Assembly: GCF_013386165.1 (NCBI RefSeq)
Contig: NZ_JACAOS010000003.1
Span: 186,001 to 250,000, forward strand
Source of the DNA: Pseudomonas gingeri
GTDB lineage: Bacteria > Pseudomonadota > Gammaproteobacteria > Pseudomonadales > Pseudomonadaceae
Length of the DNA: 64,000 nt
Reading direction: 5' to 3'
The notes under the pieces are model-generated. The model was not told where the DNA came from. It saw nothing but the letters and a program-made list of their open reading frames with translations, and made no database searches. Position 1 is the stretch's first letter. Every line of letters starts with the position of its first letter. The position numbers were made by a program, and so were the translations under genes. Shown here piece by piece: positions 32,086-40,392 of this stretch.

Positions 32086-33177
32086 TCAGGCGCCGACGAC
32101 CTTGGCGGTCGCTTGTGCCCGCAACTGTTCGGCGGCGTCTTGCAGCATCTGTTGCGTCGCCTCCCAGCCCAGGCAGCCGTCGGTGATCGAGACGCCGTAG
32201 CGCAGGTTCGGGCTCAGCGGCTGGCAGCCTTCGAACAGATGGCTCTCAAGCATCATCCCGACCAGCGAACGGTCGCCCTGCAAGCGCTGCTCCAGCACAT
32301 CGGCGAACACCGCCGGCTGGCGCAGCGGGTCCTTGCCGCTGTTGGCGTGGCTGCAATCGACCATGATCCGTGCGGGAATCGACTGCTTGGCCAGGCCGGC
32401 CCGCACCTGGGCCACGCTGTGGGCGTCGTAGTTGGGACCGCGATGGCCGCCGCGCAGGACCAGGTGGGTATCCGGGTTACCCGAGGTCTGGATGATCGCC
32501 GGGTGGCCCTGGCTGTCGACGCCGAAATGCCGGTGGGCATGGGCCGCTGAACGCATGGCATCGGCTGCGATACCGACACCGCCGTCGGTGCCATTCTTGA
32601 ACCCCACCGGTATCGGCAGGCCACTGGCCATTTCCCGGTGGATCTGCGACTCCGTGGTCCGCGCGCCGATAGCGACCCAGCTCAGCAGGTCATCGACATA
32701 ACCCGCGGCCATGGGTTGCAGCAGCTCGGTGGCGATCGGCAGGCCCAGGCGCAGCATCTCGCGCATCAATTCGCGAGACAGCGCCAGGCCGCCAGCCATG
32801 TCGTCGCTGCCGTCCAGGTGCGGATCGTAGGCCAGGCCTTTCCAGCCCACGGTGGTGCGGGGTTTCTCGATGTAGGCGCGCATCACCAGCAGCATCTGGT
32901 CGCTGACCTTGCTTGCCAGCTCGGCCAGCTTGGTGGCGTATTCCAGGGCGGACTTGGGGTCGTGGATCGAGCAGGGGCCGACAATCACCAGCAGGCGTGG
33001 GTCTTCACCGTTGAGGATGGCGCGCACGGCGTGGCGGTGGCGCTCGACCTGTTCGTCCAGGCTGGCATTGAGGGGCAGGTGCTGCTTGAGTTGCAGTGTG
33101 CTGGGCAGGCGCTGGGTCAACGGCTCGTTGGCCGATGGCAGGACGGAGGACGGCAGTGCTGAGAGAGAAGAATTCAT
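32086..33177 (-). CDS. 3-deoxy-7-phosphoheptulonate (DAHP) synthase, AroG/AroF/AroH class I
   Basis: 363 aa from ATG 33177 (AGGAAG ribosome site). Class I signature: VIVGPCSIHDPKSALEYA, then MRAYIEKPRTTVGWKG, and a PEP/metal region with GFKNGTDGGVGIAADAM and RGGHRGPNYDAHSV, IMVDCSHANSGK. It condenses erythrose-4-phosphate and PEP, the first step of aromatic biosynthesis. The leader upstream (33222-33641), with aromatic-rich codons and a terminator, indicates control by charged aromatic tRNAs. Which amino acid inhibits the enzyme cannot be told from sequence alone. Confidence 0.93.
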   Translation of the reverse strand: MNSSLSALPSSVLPSANEPLTQRLPSTLQLKQHLPLNASLDEQVERHRHAVRAILNGEDPRLLVIVGPCSIHDPKSALEYATKLAELASKVSDQMLLVMRAYIEKPRTTVGWKGLAYDPHLDGSDDMAGGLALSRELMREMLRLGLPIATELLQPMAAGYVDDLLSWVAIGARTTESQIHREMASGLPIPVGFKNGTDGGVGIAADAMRSAAHAHRHFGVDSQGHPAIIQTSGNPDTHLVLRGGHRGPNYDAHSVAQVRAGLAKQSIPARIMVDCSHANSGKDPLRQPAVFADVLEQRLQGDRSLVGMMLESHLFEGCQPLSPNLRYGVSITDGCLGWEATQQMLQDAAEQLRAQATAKVVGA

Positions 33178-33221
33178 GTTCGGGCTTCCTGGGCTGGCGG
33201 CGGGTCTTCCCGCGCGCGGCC

Positions 33222-33374
33222 CTACTGGGGTGTTCGACAATCAGCCGGACTGGCTGTGAGCGTGTGCGTGCCACCTGTGCGTGACCGTTCGGAGGCGGCG
33301 TGCTGTCCCGAGCGGAGCTTGCTAAATCGCCAGGCGTAGCTGATGTCGTTGCGGTAATAGGTGCTGTGGTTCAT
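33222..33374 (-). CDS. Second small ORF in the DAHP synthase leader, aromatic-rich start
   Basis: 50 codons beginning MNHSTYYRNDISYAWRF, with tyrosines at positions 6, 7 and 13, Trp15 and Phe17. A strong GAGGAA ribosome site precedes the ATG. It lies between the intrinsic terminator (33423-33460) and the DAHP synthase start, so it is translated only when the terminator is read through or if a promoter lies after it. It may be a second regulatory peptide or an unrecognised small protein. The C-terminal part is unremarkable. Confidence 0.55.
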   Translation of the reverse strand: MNHSTYYRNDISYAWRFSKLRSGQHAASERSRTGGTHTLTASPADCRTPQ

Positions 33375-33422
33375 GTCGGTATTCCTCGATTCAAATAGTC
33401 GGTTACAAAAAGTTCGGGCCCA

Positions 33423-33460
33423 GAAAAACAAAACCCCCGGTCGGGAAGCCGACCGGGGGT
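33423..33460 (-). terminator. Intrinsic terminator (attenuator) in the DAHP synthase leader
   Basis: Stem ACCCCCGGTCGG / CCGACCGGGGGT with a 4-nt loop, followed on the minus strand by a T-rich tract (33423-33432). It lies 50 bp after the leader-peptide stop and 250 bp before the DAHP synthase start. Confidence 0.88.
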
Positions 33461-33541
33461 GAGAATTCTCTGGTAGGCGACCCCTGAAGTAGTGGGCGCC
33501 GGTTGGGTATCAGGCGCGCCAGTGGCTAAACCAATACCCAA
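33433..33541 (-). promoter_or_regulatory. Alternative RNA pairings for attenuation
   Basis: On the minus strand, segment 1 TTGGGTAT (33534-33541, inside the Gly-Tyr-Trp codons of the leader peptide) pairs perfectly with segment 2 ATACCCAA (33503-33510). Segment 2's next bases CCAACCGG (33499-33506) can instead pair, 7 of 8, with CCGGTCGG in the left arm of the terminator. A ribosome stalled at the aromatic codons would cover segment 1 and favour the anti-terminator. The pairings are seen; the mechanism is inferred from trp/phe-type attenuators. Confidence 0.65.
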
Positions 33542-33641
33542 AATAAAAGCTTACGCAGGTGCTGACCGCGCTCATCCGGGCAGCCGCAACCGAGCGCAGG
33601 GCGCTGGCGGTGTGGCGAAGCTGGGATTGAGTCAGGTGCAT
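33510..33641 (-). CDS. Aromatic leader peptide of the DAHP synthase gene
   Basis: 43 codons too short for usual gene callers. The C-terminal part reads VSFYFGYWFSHWRA, seven aromatic residues (Phe, Tyr and Trp) in ten. The ATG is preceded by a CGGAG ribosome site about 9 nt away. The stop codon is 50 bp before a strong intrinsic terminator. This layout is that of an attenuator leader peptide; because Phe, Tyr and Trp are all present, it may respond to any of them. Confidence 0.78.
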   Translation of the reverse strand: MHLTQSQLRHTASALRSVAAARMSAVSTCVSFYFGYWFSHWRA

Positions 33642-33670
33642 GATGCAACTCCGTGTGAATGTCGCCGAGC

Positions 33671-33697
33671 TTACTAGAGCCGTATCGCCCTGTTCAA
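33671..33697 (-). promoter_or_regulatory. Weak candidate promoter of the leader transcript
   Basis: On the minus strand TTGAAC (33692-33697) and TAGTAA (33671-33676) are separated by 15 nt, about 30 bp upstream of the leader ATG. The spacing is shorter than ideal, so this is only a candidate. Confidence 0.3.
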
Positions 33698-33803
33698 TCA
33701 GAAAATTCTATGGGGACTGGCGGGTGGGCTCTATCGCTTAAATGAGCCAGATGTTTATGACACACTCGACAGATATTTCCGATCTGATTGTCAGGACTGA
33801 ATC

Positions 33804-34562
33804 ATGAGCATGTTTACCCTTGCCGCTGCCCAGGCCGTCTCGATTGCCGGTGACCTGCAGGCCAATATCGATCGACATCTGGCGTTCATGCGCCAGGCCG
33901 CGGAGCAGGGCGTGGAGTTCCTGCTGTTCCCCGAATTGTCGTTGACCGGCTATGAACGCAGCCTGGCGGCCGGCTTGGCGATCATGCCGGACGATCCGGT
34001 ACTGGCACCGCTGCGCGAGCTGGCCTGTGAGTTGAAGCTGGTGACCGTGGTGGGTATGCCGATACGCCTGTCGACGGGCGGCCCGGTGCTGATCGGCGCA
34101 CTGACGTTCGGCGCCGACGGCTCCTTGCAGGTGTACAGCAAGCAGCATCTGCACGACGGTGAGGAGGTCGCGTTTACCCCTGGACACGGCGGCGAGCCCT
34201 TGACAATCACCAATGAGCGCATTGCTCTGGCGGTCTGTGCTGATTTTTCCCACGCCAGTCATCCGCTACGGGCTGCGCAATCCGAGGCTAACCTTTATGC
34301 CGCCAGTGTGTTGATCACTGAGAACGGTTATGGACCCGATACTGCCTTGTTGCAGGGTTATGCTCGGGACCACGGGATGGCGGTGTTGATGGCCAACCAT
34401 GGCGGCGTGACGGGAGGCTGGCAGTCGGCGGGGCGTAGCGCGCTCTGGGCGGCGGGCGGGCAACGGGTAGTCGCGGCGGAGGGGGAAGGGGATGTGTTGG
34501 TGATCGGGCGTCGTGTCGCCGGTCAATGGTCTGGGGAGTTGATATCGGTGACGGGGCTGTGA
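33804..34562 (+). CDS. Carbon-nitrogen hydrolase (nitrilase superfamily)
   Basis: 252 aa, of usual length. The catalytic triad is Glu44 (FLLFPELSLTGY), Lys113 (YSKQHLHDGEE) and Cys145 (LAVCADFSH). The family hydrolyses or condenses amides and nitriles; omega-amidase and N-carbamoyl hydrolases are close relatives. The stop overlaps the GTG start of the GNAT gene that follows. The substrate is unknown. Confidence 0.88.
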   Translation: MSMFTLAAAQAVSIAGDLQANIDRHLAFMRQAAEQGVEFLLFPELSLTGYERSLAAGLAIMPDDPVLAPLRELACELKLVTVVGMPIRLSTGGPVLIGALTFGADGSLQVYSKQHLHDGEEVAFTPGHGGEPLTITNERIALAVCADFSHASHPLRAAQSEANLYAASVLITENGYGPDTALLQGYARDHGMAVLMANHGGVTGGWQSAGRSALWAAGGQRVVAAEGEGDVLVIGRRVAGQWSGELISVTGL

Positions 34563-34993
34563 GCGGGATCTGGCGTTTTCGCCCGGCCCTGAGCGCGGAC
34601 TTGGGCTTCGCTCGCGAACTCACGCGCCAGAACATGATGGTTTACTACTGTGAGTACGATCTGCTCTGGCTGGACGAGGCTTTTGACCAGGCCTGGGCTG
34701 GACGGCAGAACGAACTGTTGTGTGATGGCGAGCAGGTGCTGGGTTTTGTCAGTTTCAGTCGCGATGCCCGGGCGTTGTACATCCGCGAGTTGCAACTGGT
34801 CGAGGCCGGGCGAGGCCAGGGCCTGGGCGGCTGGCTGATCGAGCACGCGCGGGAAATAGCCTTCAGGGAGGGGCGTCAGGAATTACGCCTGACGGTGTTC
34901 AAGAGCAACCCGGCCCAGCGGCTGTATCTGCGTCAGGGCTTGAGCGTCGTCGGTGAGGATGAGTGCTTTTTACGCATGAGTCTGACGACCTGA
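34559..34993 (+). CDS. GNAT family N-acetyltransferase
   Basis: 144 aa if it starts at GTG 34559, which overlaps the nitrilase stop (GTGA); an ATG at 34526 inside the upstream gene is a less likely start. The acetyl-CoA motif is QLVEAGRGQGLGGWLIEHA and a C-terminal QRLYLRQGLSVVGEDE strand follows. It is probably co-translated with the hydrolase. The substrate is unknown. Confidence 0.82.
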   Translation: MSGIWRFRPALSADLGFARELTRQNMMVYYCEYDLLWLDEAFDQAWAGRQNELLCDGEQVLGFVSFSRDARALYIRELQLVEAGRGQGLGGWLIEHAREIAFREGRQELRLTVFKSNPAQRLYLRQGLSVVGEDECFLRMSLTT

Positions 34994-35082
34994 AAGCTGC
35001 TCATTGCAGTTGCTGACGATACTTAAGGAATAGTCCTACGCGTCGCTGAATGAGGCGCATACTGAGCCTGACAGTCCGGGAA

Positions 35083-35304
35083 TTACTCCCCCGGCTTTTC
35101 GGTCTCGGATGGAATAATTCCGTCCTTCATGCCCAATAGGACCGCGACCTTATGGGCTTCTCCACGCCGTCCCTTTTTGCGCCCAGCGAGCACTTGATAG
35201 GTGGTTGCCGGGTCCACGCCATGCTCGCGCGCAAACTCCTGAACCGATTTTCCTTGGTGTTCCAGCCAAGCCTTGGCTTGTGCAGCGGTGCGGATACCGG
35301 GCAT
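35083..35304 (-). CDS. Small DNA-binding protein (Ner/Cro-like)
   Basis: 73 aa. The core WLEHQGKSVQEFAREHGVDP followed by TTYQVLAGRKKGRRGEAHK looks like a compact helix-turn-helix with a basic recognition segment, as in phage Ner/DNA-binding proteins. It is divergent from the XRE-type regulator at 35368 across 63 bp, resembling a phage repressor pair. No other phage gene is adjacent. Confidence 0.7.
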   Translation of the reverse strand: MPGIRTAAQAKAWLEHQGKSVQEFAREHGVDPATTYQVLAGRKKGRRGEAHKVAVLLGMKDGIIPSETEKPGE

Positions 35305-35305
35305 A

Positions 35306-35366
35306 GTTCAAAACCGTTCAAATGTGTTTAATGCTTGTTGAGTATATCACCCTGAAGGGTGTTTAA
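35306..35366. promoter_or_regulatory. Operator region between the divergent regulators
   Basis: Holds direct repeats GTTCAAA at 35306 and 35316 (10 bp apart), GTGTTTAA at 35324 and 35359, and a perfect palindrome CACCCT-GA-AGGGTG at 35348-35361 that overlaps the ribosome site of the XRE gene. The pattern suggests binding sites for one or both products. Confidence 0.55.
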
Positions 35367-35367
35367 A

Positions 35368-35751
35368 ATGGGATCTTACATCCAAATGAGTGGAATTGGT
35401 TCGCGATTGCGACAAGAGAGAGAGCGACTGGGTTTGTCGCAGAAGGCTTTTGGTGAAATCGGAGGCGTTGAGGCCAACGCACAGGGTAAATATGAAAGCG
35501 GTGACCGCGCACCGAAGGCCGACTATTTGTCCCGTGTGGCCGCACGGGGTGTCGATGTGCTTTATGTGCTGACAGGGCAAGCGACGCCGATACAGCTGGA
35601 CAACCTCAGCCTGGTGGAAGAGAAAGTCCTGGGCAATTACCGGGTGCTGCAAAAGGAAGATCAGGACGCCATCCATCGACTGACCACCACCTTGGCTGAA
35701 ACCGCCGTGCCTAATGGGGCAAACGGTCGGTCTGGCCCCAGTGACTCCTGA
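35368..35751 (+). CDS. XRE family regulator
   Basis: 127 aa from ATG 35368 behind GAAGGG. The helix-turn-helix is at about residues 10-62 (SRLRQERERLGLSQKAFGEIGG, KYESGDRAPKADYLSRVAARG). The C-terminal part, about 60 residues, is a short variable region often found in phage-like repressors of pseudomonads. It is followed by a perfect hairpin terminator that insulates gacA. Confidence 0.88.
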   Translation: MGSYIQMSGIGSRLRQERERLGLSQKAFGEIGGVEANAQGKYESGDRAPKADYLSRVAARGVDVLYVLTGQATPIQLDNLSLVEEKVLGNYRVLQKEDQDAIHRLTTTLAETAVPNGANGRSGPSDS

Positions 35752-35773
35752 GTCACTTCATTTCTGATGAACT

Positions 35774-35795
35774 GCACTTGCCGTTCGGCAAGTGC
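35774..35795. terminator. Hairpin terminator after the XRE gene
   Basis: GCACTTGCCG / CGGCAAGTGC, 10-bp perfect arms with minimal loop, 22 bp after the XRE stop, followed by TTAT. It separates the regulator pair from gacA. Confidence 0.65.
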
Positions 35796-35902
35796 TTATA
35801 GCGCATTGATACTCTTATGTGACGCTTGTAGCTAGGTCAGGTCCTCGGTTTTTTGCTAAGGTGGTCAATAACCTGATAAGACCAAATTCGTGAGGTGTCT
35901 GC

Positions 35903-36541
35903 TTGATTAGGGTGCTAGTAGTCGATGACCACGATCTTGTGCGTACAGGCATTACGCGTATGTTGGCGGATATCGACGGTCTGCAGGTCGTGGGACAGGC
36001 TGAATCGGGGGAGGAAGCGTTGCTCAAGACGCGGGAGCTCAAGCCCGATGTGGTCCTGATGGACGTCAAGATGCCTGGCATCGGCGGCCTCGAGGCCACG
36101 CGTAAATTGCTGCGCAGTCATCCGGACATCAAGGTGGTGGCGGTGACCGTCTGTGAAGAGGACCCATTCCCGACGCGCTTGTTGCAAGCCGGGGCGGCCG
36201 GTTACCTGACCAAAGGGGCAGGTTTGGCGGAAATGGTCCAGGCGATTCGCCTGGTGTTTTCCGGGCAACGCTACCTCAGTCCGCAGATCGCCCAGCAGTT
36301 GGCACTCAAGTCCTTTCAGCCGGCCAGTGACTCGCCGTTCGACGCCTTGTCCGAACGTGAAATCCAGATTGCGCTGATGATTGTCGGCTGCCAGAAAGTG
36401 CAGATCATCTCCGACAAGCTCTGCCTGTCGCCGAAAACCGTGAACACCTACCGCTATCGGATTTTCGAGAAGCTCTCGGTCAGCAGTGATGTTGAGTTGA
36501 CGCTCCTGGCCGTTCGCCATGGCATGGTCGATGCCGGCTGA
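35903..36541 (+). CDS. gacA: GacA response regulator (UvrY family)
   Basis: 212 aa. The start is TTG 35903, placed 5 nt after a GAGGTG ribosome site; a TTG start is known for gacA in Pseudomonas. The receiver has the acidic pair Asp8/Asp9 and phospho-acceptor Asp54 ([10 protein letters not shown]), with a LuxR-type helix-turn-helix near the C-terminus ([20 protein letters not shown]). With the GacS kinase (not in the window) it activates small RNAs that titrate RsmA/E and so controls secondary metabolites, exoenzymes and biofilm. The gene is followed 2 nt later by uvrC, the conserved gammaproteobacterial pair. Confidence 0.97.
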   Translation: MIRVLVVDDHDLVRTGITRMLADIDGLQVVGQAESGEEALLKTRELKPDVVLMDVKMPGIGGLEATRKLLRSHPDIKVVAVTVCEEDPFPTRLLQAGAAGYLTKGAGLAEMVQAIRLVFSGQRYLSPQIAQQLALKSFQPASDSPFDALSEREIQIALMIVGCQKVQIISDKLCLSPKTVNTYRYRIFEKLSVSSDVELTLLAVRHGMVDAG

Positions 36542-36543
36542 CA

Positions 36544-38367
36544 ATGACTGACCTGTTCGATTCCAGCGCCTTCCTGTCGACATGCAGTGCACGCCCAGGC
36601 GTCTACCGCATGTTCGACGGCAACGCGCGCCTGCTCTACGTGGGCAAAGCCAAGAACCTGAAGAAGCGCCTGGCCAGTTACTTCCGCAAGACCGGCCTCG
36701 CGCCGAAGACGGCGGCACTGGTGGGGCATATCGCCCAGGTGGAAACCACCATCACCGCCAACGAAACCGAGGCGCTGCTGCTGGAGCAGACGCTGATCAA
36801 GGAATGGCGGCCGCCTTACAACATCCTGCTGCGCGACGACAAATCCTACCCTTACGTGTTTCTCTCGGACGGCGACTACCCGCGGCTGAGCATTCACCGT
36901 GGGGCGAAGAAAGCCAAGGGCAAGTATTTCGGGCCTTACCCGAGTGCCGGGGCGATCCGTGAAAGCCTGAGCCTGCTGCAAAAGACCTTCCTGGTCCGCC
37001 AGTGCGAGGACAGCTACTACAAGAACCGCACCCGACCTTGCCTGCAATACCAGATCAAGCGCTGCAAGGCGCCTTGTGTCGGGTTGGTCGAGCCCCAGGT
37101 GTATGCCGAGGATGTGCGTCACTCGGTGATGTTCCTCGAGGGGCGTAGTAACGCCCTGACCGACGAGTTGAACGCCGGCATGGAGCAGGCCGCCAGTACT
37201 CTCGATTTCGAGCGGGCGGCGGAGCTGCGTGACCAGATCTCGCTGCTGCGTCGGGTCCAGGATCAGCAGAGCATGGAAGGTGGCACTGGCGATGTCGACG
37301 TGGTCGCGGCCTTCATCAACCCGGGCGGTGCCTGTGTGCATCTGATCAGCGTGCGCGGCGGGCGAGTGCTGGGCAGCAAGAATTTCTTCCCGCAGGTCGG
37401 TATCGAAGAGGACGTCTCCGAAGTCCTGATGGCGTTTCTCGGCCAGTACTTCATCGGCAGTCCCGAGCGCGACCTGCCGAGTGAACTGATCGTCAACGTG
37501 GTCCACGAAGACTTCCCGACCCTGATCGCGGCCATTGATGGATTGCGCGGGCGTGAATTGGCCATCAGTCATCGGGTGCGTGGTACCCGAGCCCGCTGGC
37601 AACAACTGGCAGTGACCAATGCCGAGCAGGCCTTGGGTGCGCGCCTGGCTGACCGTCAGCATATGGCCGCACGCTTCGAGGCCCTGGCCGAGGTGCTGAG
37701 CCTGGAAGAGCCGCCGCAGCGCCTGGAGTGTTACGACATCAGTCACTCCAGTGGTGAAGCGACGGTGGCCTCTTGCGTGGTGTTCGGCCCGGAAGGCCCC
37801 CTCAAGTCCGATTATCGCCGTTACAACATCGAAGGCGTCACCGCCGGCGACGACTACGCGGCGATGCACCAGGCGCTGACCCGACGCTTCAGCAAACTGA
37901 AGGAGGGCGAGGGCAAGCTGCCGGATATCCTGCTGGTGGACGGTGGCAAGGGGCAGTTGTCCATGGCCCGCGATGTGCTCAACGAGCTGGCGGTGCCGGA
38001 CCTGATCCTGCTGGGTGTGGCCAAGGGCGCGACGCGCAAGGCTGGTTTCGAGACCTTGTACCTCAACGATGCGGCCCATGAATTTACCTTGAAAGGCGAC
38101 TCGCCGGCCCTGCACCTGATCCAGCAGATCCGCGATGAAGCCCACCGTTTTGCGATTACCGGACACCGTGCGCGACGTGGAAAGACCCGGCGTACCTCGA
38201 CCCTGGAAGGGGTGGCGGGGGTCGGGCCGAAGCGTCGTCGTGAACTATTGAAACATTTTGGTGGATTGCAGGAGCTGTCCCGTGCAAGCATCGACGAGAT
38301 CGCCAAAGCACCTGGGATCAGTAAAAAGCTCGCTGAGTCGATTTATGCAAGCCTGCACAGCGAGTAG
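36544..38367 (+). CDS. uvrC: UvrABC system subunit C
   Basis: 607 aa, of normal length. An N-terminal GIY-YIG nuclease domain ([21 protein letters not shown]) is followed by the UVR domain near residue 205 ([18 protein letters not shown]), the RNase H-like endonuclease core ([32 protein letters not shown]) and a C-terminal helix-hairpin-helix pair ([20 protein letters not shown]). It makes the dual incisions in nucleotide excision repair. It is in an operon with gacA and pgsA. Confidence 0.97.
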   Translation: MTDLFDSSAFLSTCSARPGVYRMFDGNARLLYVGKAKNLKKRLASYFRKTGLAPKTAALVGHIAQVETTITANETEALLLEQTLIKEWRPPYNILLRDDKSYPYVFLSDGDYPRLSIHRGAKKAKGKYFGPYPSAGAIRESLSLLQKTFLVRQCEDSYYKNRTRPCLQYQIKRCKAPCVGLVEPQVYAEDVRHSVMFLEGRSNALTDELNAGMEQAASTLDFERAAELRDQISLLRRVQDQQSMEGGTGDVDVVAAFINPGGACVHLISVRGGRVLGSKNFFPQVGIEEDVSEVLMAFLGQYFIGSPERDLPSELIVNVVHEDFPTLIAAIDGLRGRELAISHRVRGTRARWQQLAVTNAEQALGARLADRQHMAARFEALAEVLSLEEPPQRLECYDISHSSGEATVASCVVFGPEGPLKSDYRRYNIEGVTAGDDYAAMHQALTRRFSKLKEGEGKLPDILLVDGGKGQLSMARDVLNELAVPDLILLGVAKGATRKAGFETLYLNDAAHEFTLKGDSPALHLIQQIRDEAHRFAITGHRARRGKTRRTSTLEGVAGVGPKRRRELLKHFGGLQELSRASIDEIAKAPGISKKLAESIYASLHSE

Positions 38368-38399
38368 AATGCCTTTCAACCTCGTAGCCAGTTGTGCCG

Positions 38400-38969
38400 A
38401 TGAATATCCCTAATCTGATCACCCTTCTACGCGTTGCACTCATACCGATCTTTATTTTGCTGTTTTACCTGCCGTACCAGTGGAGCTTTATGGCAGCCAG
38501 TTCAGTGTTTGCGTTTGCAGCCGCGACGGACTGGTTGGACGGTTACCTGGCACGTCGCCTGGAGCAGAGCACGCCGTTCGGCGCGTTTCTCGATCCGGTG
38601 GCCGACAAGCTGATGGTGGCCGTGGCGCTGGTCTTGCTGGTGCAGGAGCATGGCAACCTGTGGTTGACCTTGCCGGCGGCGGTGATTATCGGTCGTGAGA
38701 TCGTGGTGTCGGCTCTGCGCGAGTGGATGGCCGAGATTGGCGCGCGTGCGCAAGTCGCCGTCTCCAACCTGGGCAAATGGAAAACCGCGGCGCAGATGCT
38801 GGCGCTGGTGATCCTGCTGGCCAACCCCTCGGACTTCAGTTTTTGGGTGCTGGTGGGTTATACCTTGCTGATGGCAGCGGCGGTGCTGACCTTGTGGTCG
38901 ATGCTGCAGTATCTGCGGGCGGCCTGGCCGCACTTGAAGATCAATGCCGAAACCCCTGAAAAAAAATAA
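38400..38969 (+). CDS. pgsA: CDP-diacylglycerol-glycerol-3-phosphate 3-phosphatidyltransferase
   Basis: 189 aa from ATG 38400 ([17 protein letters not shown]); GTG 38394 is possible. The CDP-alcohol phosphotransferase motif is visible as [27 protein letters not shown], containing the D-x2-DG-x2-AR-x8-G-x3-D-x3-D pattern. Several membrane segments. It makes phosphatidylglycerophosphate in the inner membrane and is the last gene before tRNA-Gly. Confidence 0.96.
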   Translation: MNIPNLITLLRVALIPIFILLFYLPYQWSFMAASSVFAFAAATDWLDGYLARRLEQSTPFGAFLDPVADKLMVAVALVLLVQEHGNLWLTLPAAVIIGREIVVSALREWMAEIGARAQVAVSNLGKWKTAAQMLALVILLANPSDFSFWVLVGYTLLMAAAVLTLWSMLQYLRAAWPHLKINAETPEKK

Positions 38970-38989
38970 AACTATTTTGAATCAAGGGG

Positions 38990-39017
38990 TTGACGTGGTG
39001 TGTAGATTCTATAGAAT
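38990..39017 (+). promoter_or_regulatory. Sigma-70 promoter of tRNA-Gly
   Basis: TTGACG (38990-38995) and TAGAAT (39012-39017) with 16-bp spacing, 15 bp upstream of the mature tRNA 5' end. A GC-poor pgsA-tRNA gap and the match to consensus support it. Confidence 0.75.
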
Positions 39018-39032
39018 GCACACCACCAAGAC

Positions 39033-39112
<80 letters not shown>

Positions 39113-39120
39113 TTGCGCTG

Positions 39121-39140
39121 CAGAGTTTCACTGAACTCTG
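39121..39140. repeat. Inverted repeat at island left end
   Basis: CAGAGTT-TCACTG-AACTCTG, perfect 7-bp arms, 8 bp inside the left repeat. A related ACTCTG...CAGAGT inverted pair is at 49149-49170 near the right end. These may be old recombinase arm sites. Confidence 0.4.
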
Positions 39141-39154
39141 TAAGTGATTGAAAT

Positions 39155-39177
39155 AAGGACCTTCGGGTCCTTTTTTT
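39155..39177 (+). terminator. Terminator downstream of tRNA-Gly
   Basis: AAGGACC-TTC-GGGTCCTT followed by a run of seven T. It lies within the island end, so the tRNA now uses an island-borne terminator. Confidence 0.9.
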
Positions 39178-39377
39178 CGTTCCGGCGGGAACCACTGAAA
39201 TCCAGCACTATCCGGTACGTTTAAATCCAGGATTAAGTCCAGGATTCTGACACGCACTGAATCGGTTTGTTGCTGGAGCAGTTTGCGTAGCGAGATGAGC
39301 ATCTAGCCCTGATTCTGTTCAGGAGTCGGGTGCAGATGTACGGATGGGTATGCACCCGCCGATGCTTAGCCGAGCAC

Positions 39378-40277
39378 TCATCGGTCTACTGAAAGAGTGG
39401 ACCCATCGAGCAATGCGGCATGGGCCGACAACCGATTGCGAATGAACTCGCTGAACAGCCGGATTCGCTTGGTTTTTCGGGTCTCGCCATGGGTGAGCAG
39501 CCAGAGCATTCCATACTTGTGCGTTGCACTGCCTGGCATGCGTACAAGTTCCGGATCGGAGTCACCCACGAAGCAAGGCAGCACAGCGACGCCCATTGAC
39601 GCTCTTGCTGCAACCAGTAGGGACTGCATATCGCCGAAAGCAATGGGCACATCGGACATGTTGGCTGCGACACTCTTCGCCCAGCCCGGGACTGCGCCAT
39701 CTTCTGACTTTAGCAGCCACCTGAGCGGCGAACCGGTCGGAGCGGCCTGAGCCAGCAGCGTTGGCGACATATAGATGCCGGTATGGATCTCATGCAGCTT
39801 CACACCAAATAGATAGTCCGGCGGCGCCGACCCCTCGTACACCAGCCGCAGAGCCACGTCGGCCTGCCGTCGGGACAAATTGACCGTCTCGTAAGAGGTC
39901 AGCAGCTCCAGAGCGATGCCGGGATACAAGGCGCAGAAATCGGCAATGTCAGGCATGAGCAGATTCGCAGCCAGATTGGGGGCTAGCGCAACGCGCAGTT
40001 TGCCGATTACGTTCTGGTCCTGTCCAAAAATCCGCGCCTCAAGTTGATTGGACGCGTGCTCCATCTGTTCGGCCAACTCCACGACTTCACTGCCTGAAGC
40101 TGTCAATCGGTACCCGCCGGGAAGCTTGTCGAAAAGCTGGGTGCCCAGCTTTTCCTCAAGCAATGCAATGCGCCGTAACACCGTGGCGTGATTGACGTGC
40201 AACGCCTCCGCCGCCGCACGGGCAGAGCCGTATCGCGTCGTCGCCAAAAAAAACCTGATTTCATCCCAATTTTTCAT
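39378..40277 (-). CDS. LysR family regulator (island)
   Basis: 299 aa from ATG 40277 (MKNWDEIRFFLATTR); the longer frame starts inside the divergent promoter region. The helix-turn-helix is RAAAEALHVNHATVLRRI, followed by a LysR effector domain. It is divergent from the SDR at 40393, with a palindromic site directly at its start. Confidence 0.88.
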   Translation of the reverse strand: MKNWDEIRFFLATTRYGSARAAAEALHVNHATVLRRIALLEEKLGTQLFDKLPGGYRLTASGSEVVELAEQMEHASNQLEARIFGQDQNVIGKLRVALAPNLAANLLMPDIADFCALYPGIALELLTSYETVNLSRRQADVALRLVYEGSAPPDYLFGVKLHEIHTGIYMSPTLLAQAAPTGSPLRWLLKSEDGAVPGWAKSVAANMSDVPIAFGDMQSLLVAARASMGVAVLPCFVGDSDPELVRMPGSATHKYGMLWLLTHGETRKTKRIRLFSEFIRNRLSAHAALLDGSTLSVDR

Positions 40278-40376
40278 GGTGCAATTTTGCACCACCCTTG
40301 TGTGGCTTTCAATATTCCCAGAGTGGATGCGCAGATTCATTATTGCCATGTCAATTTACACGGTGCATTTACGCAC
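40278..40376. promoter_or_regulatory. Divergent promoter region with LysR-type sites
   Basis: GGTGCAA-TT-TTGCACC at 40278-40293 is a perfect palindrome immediately upstream of the LysR ATG. A related GGTGCATTTACGCAC lies at 40362-40376, just before the SDR ribosome site. LysR-type regulators often bind one site over their own start and another near the target. Confidence 0.55.
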
Positions 40377-40392
40377 AACCTAAGGAACTGAT

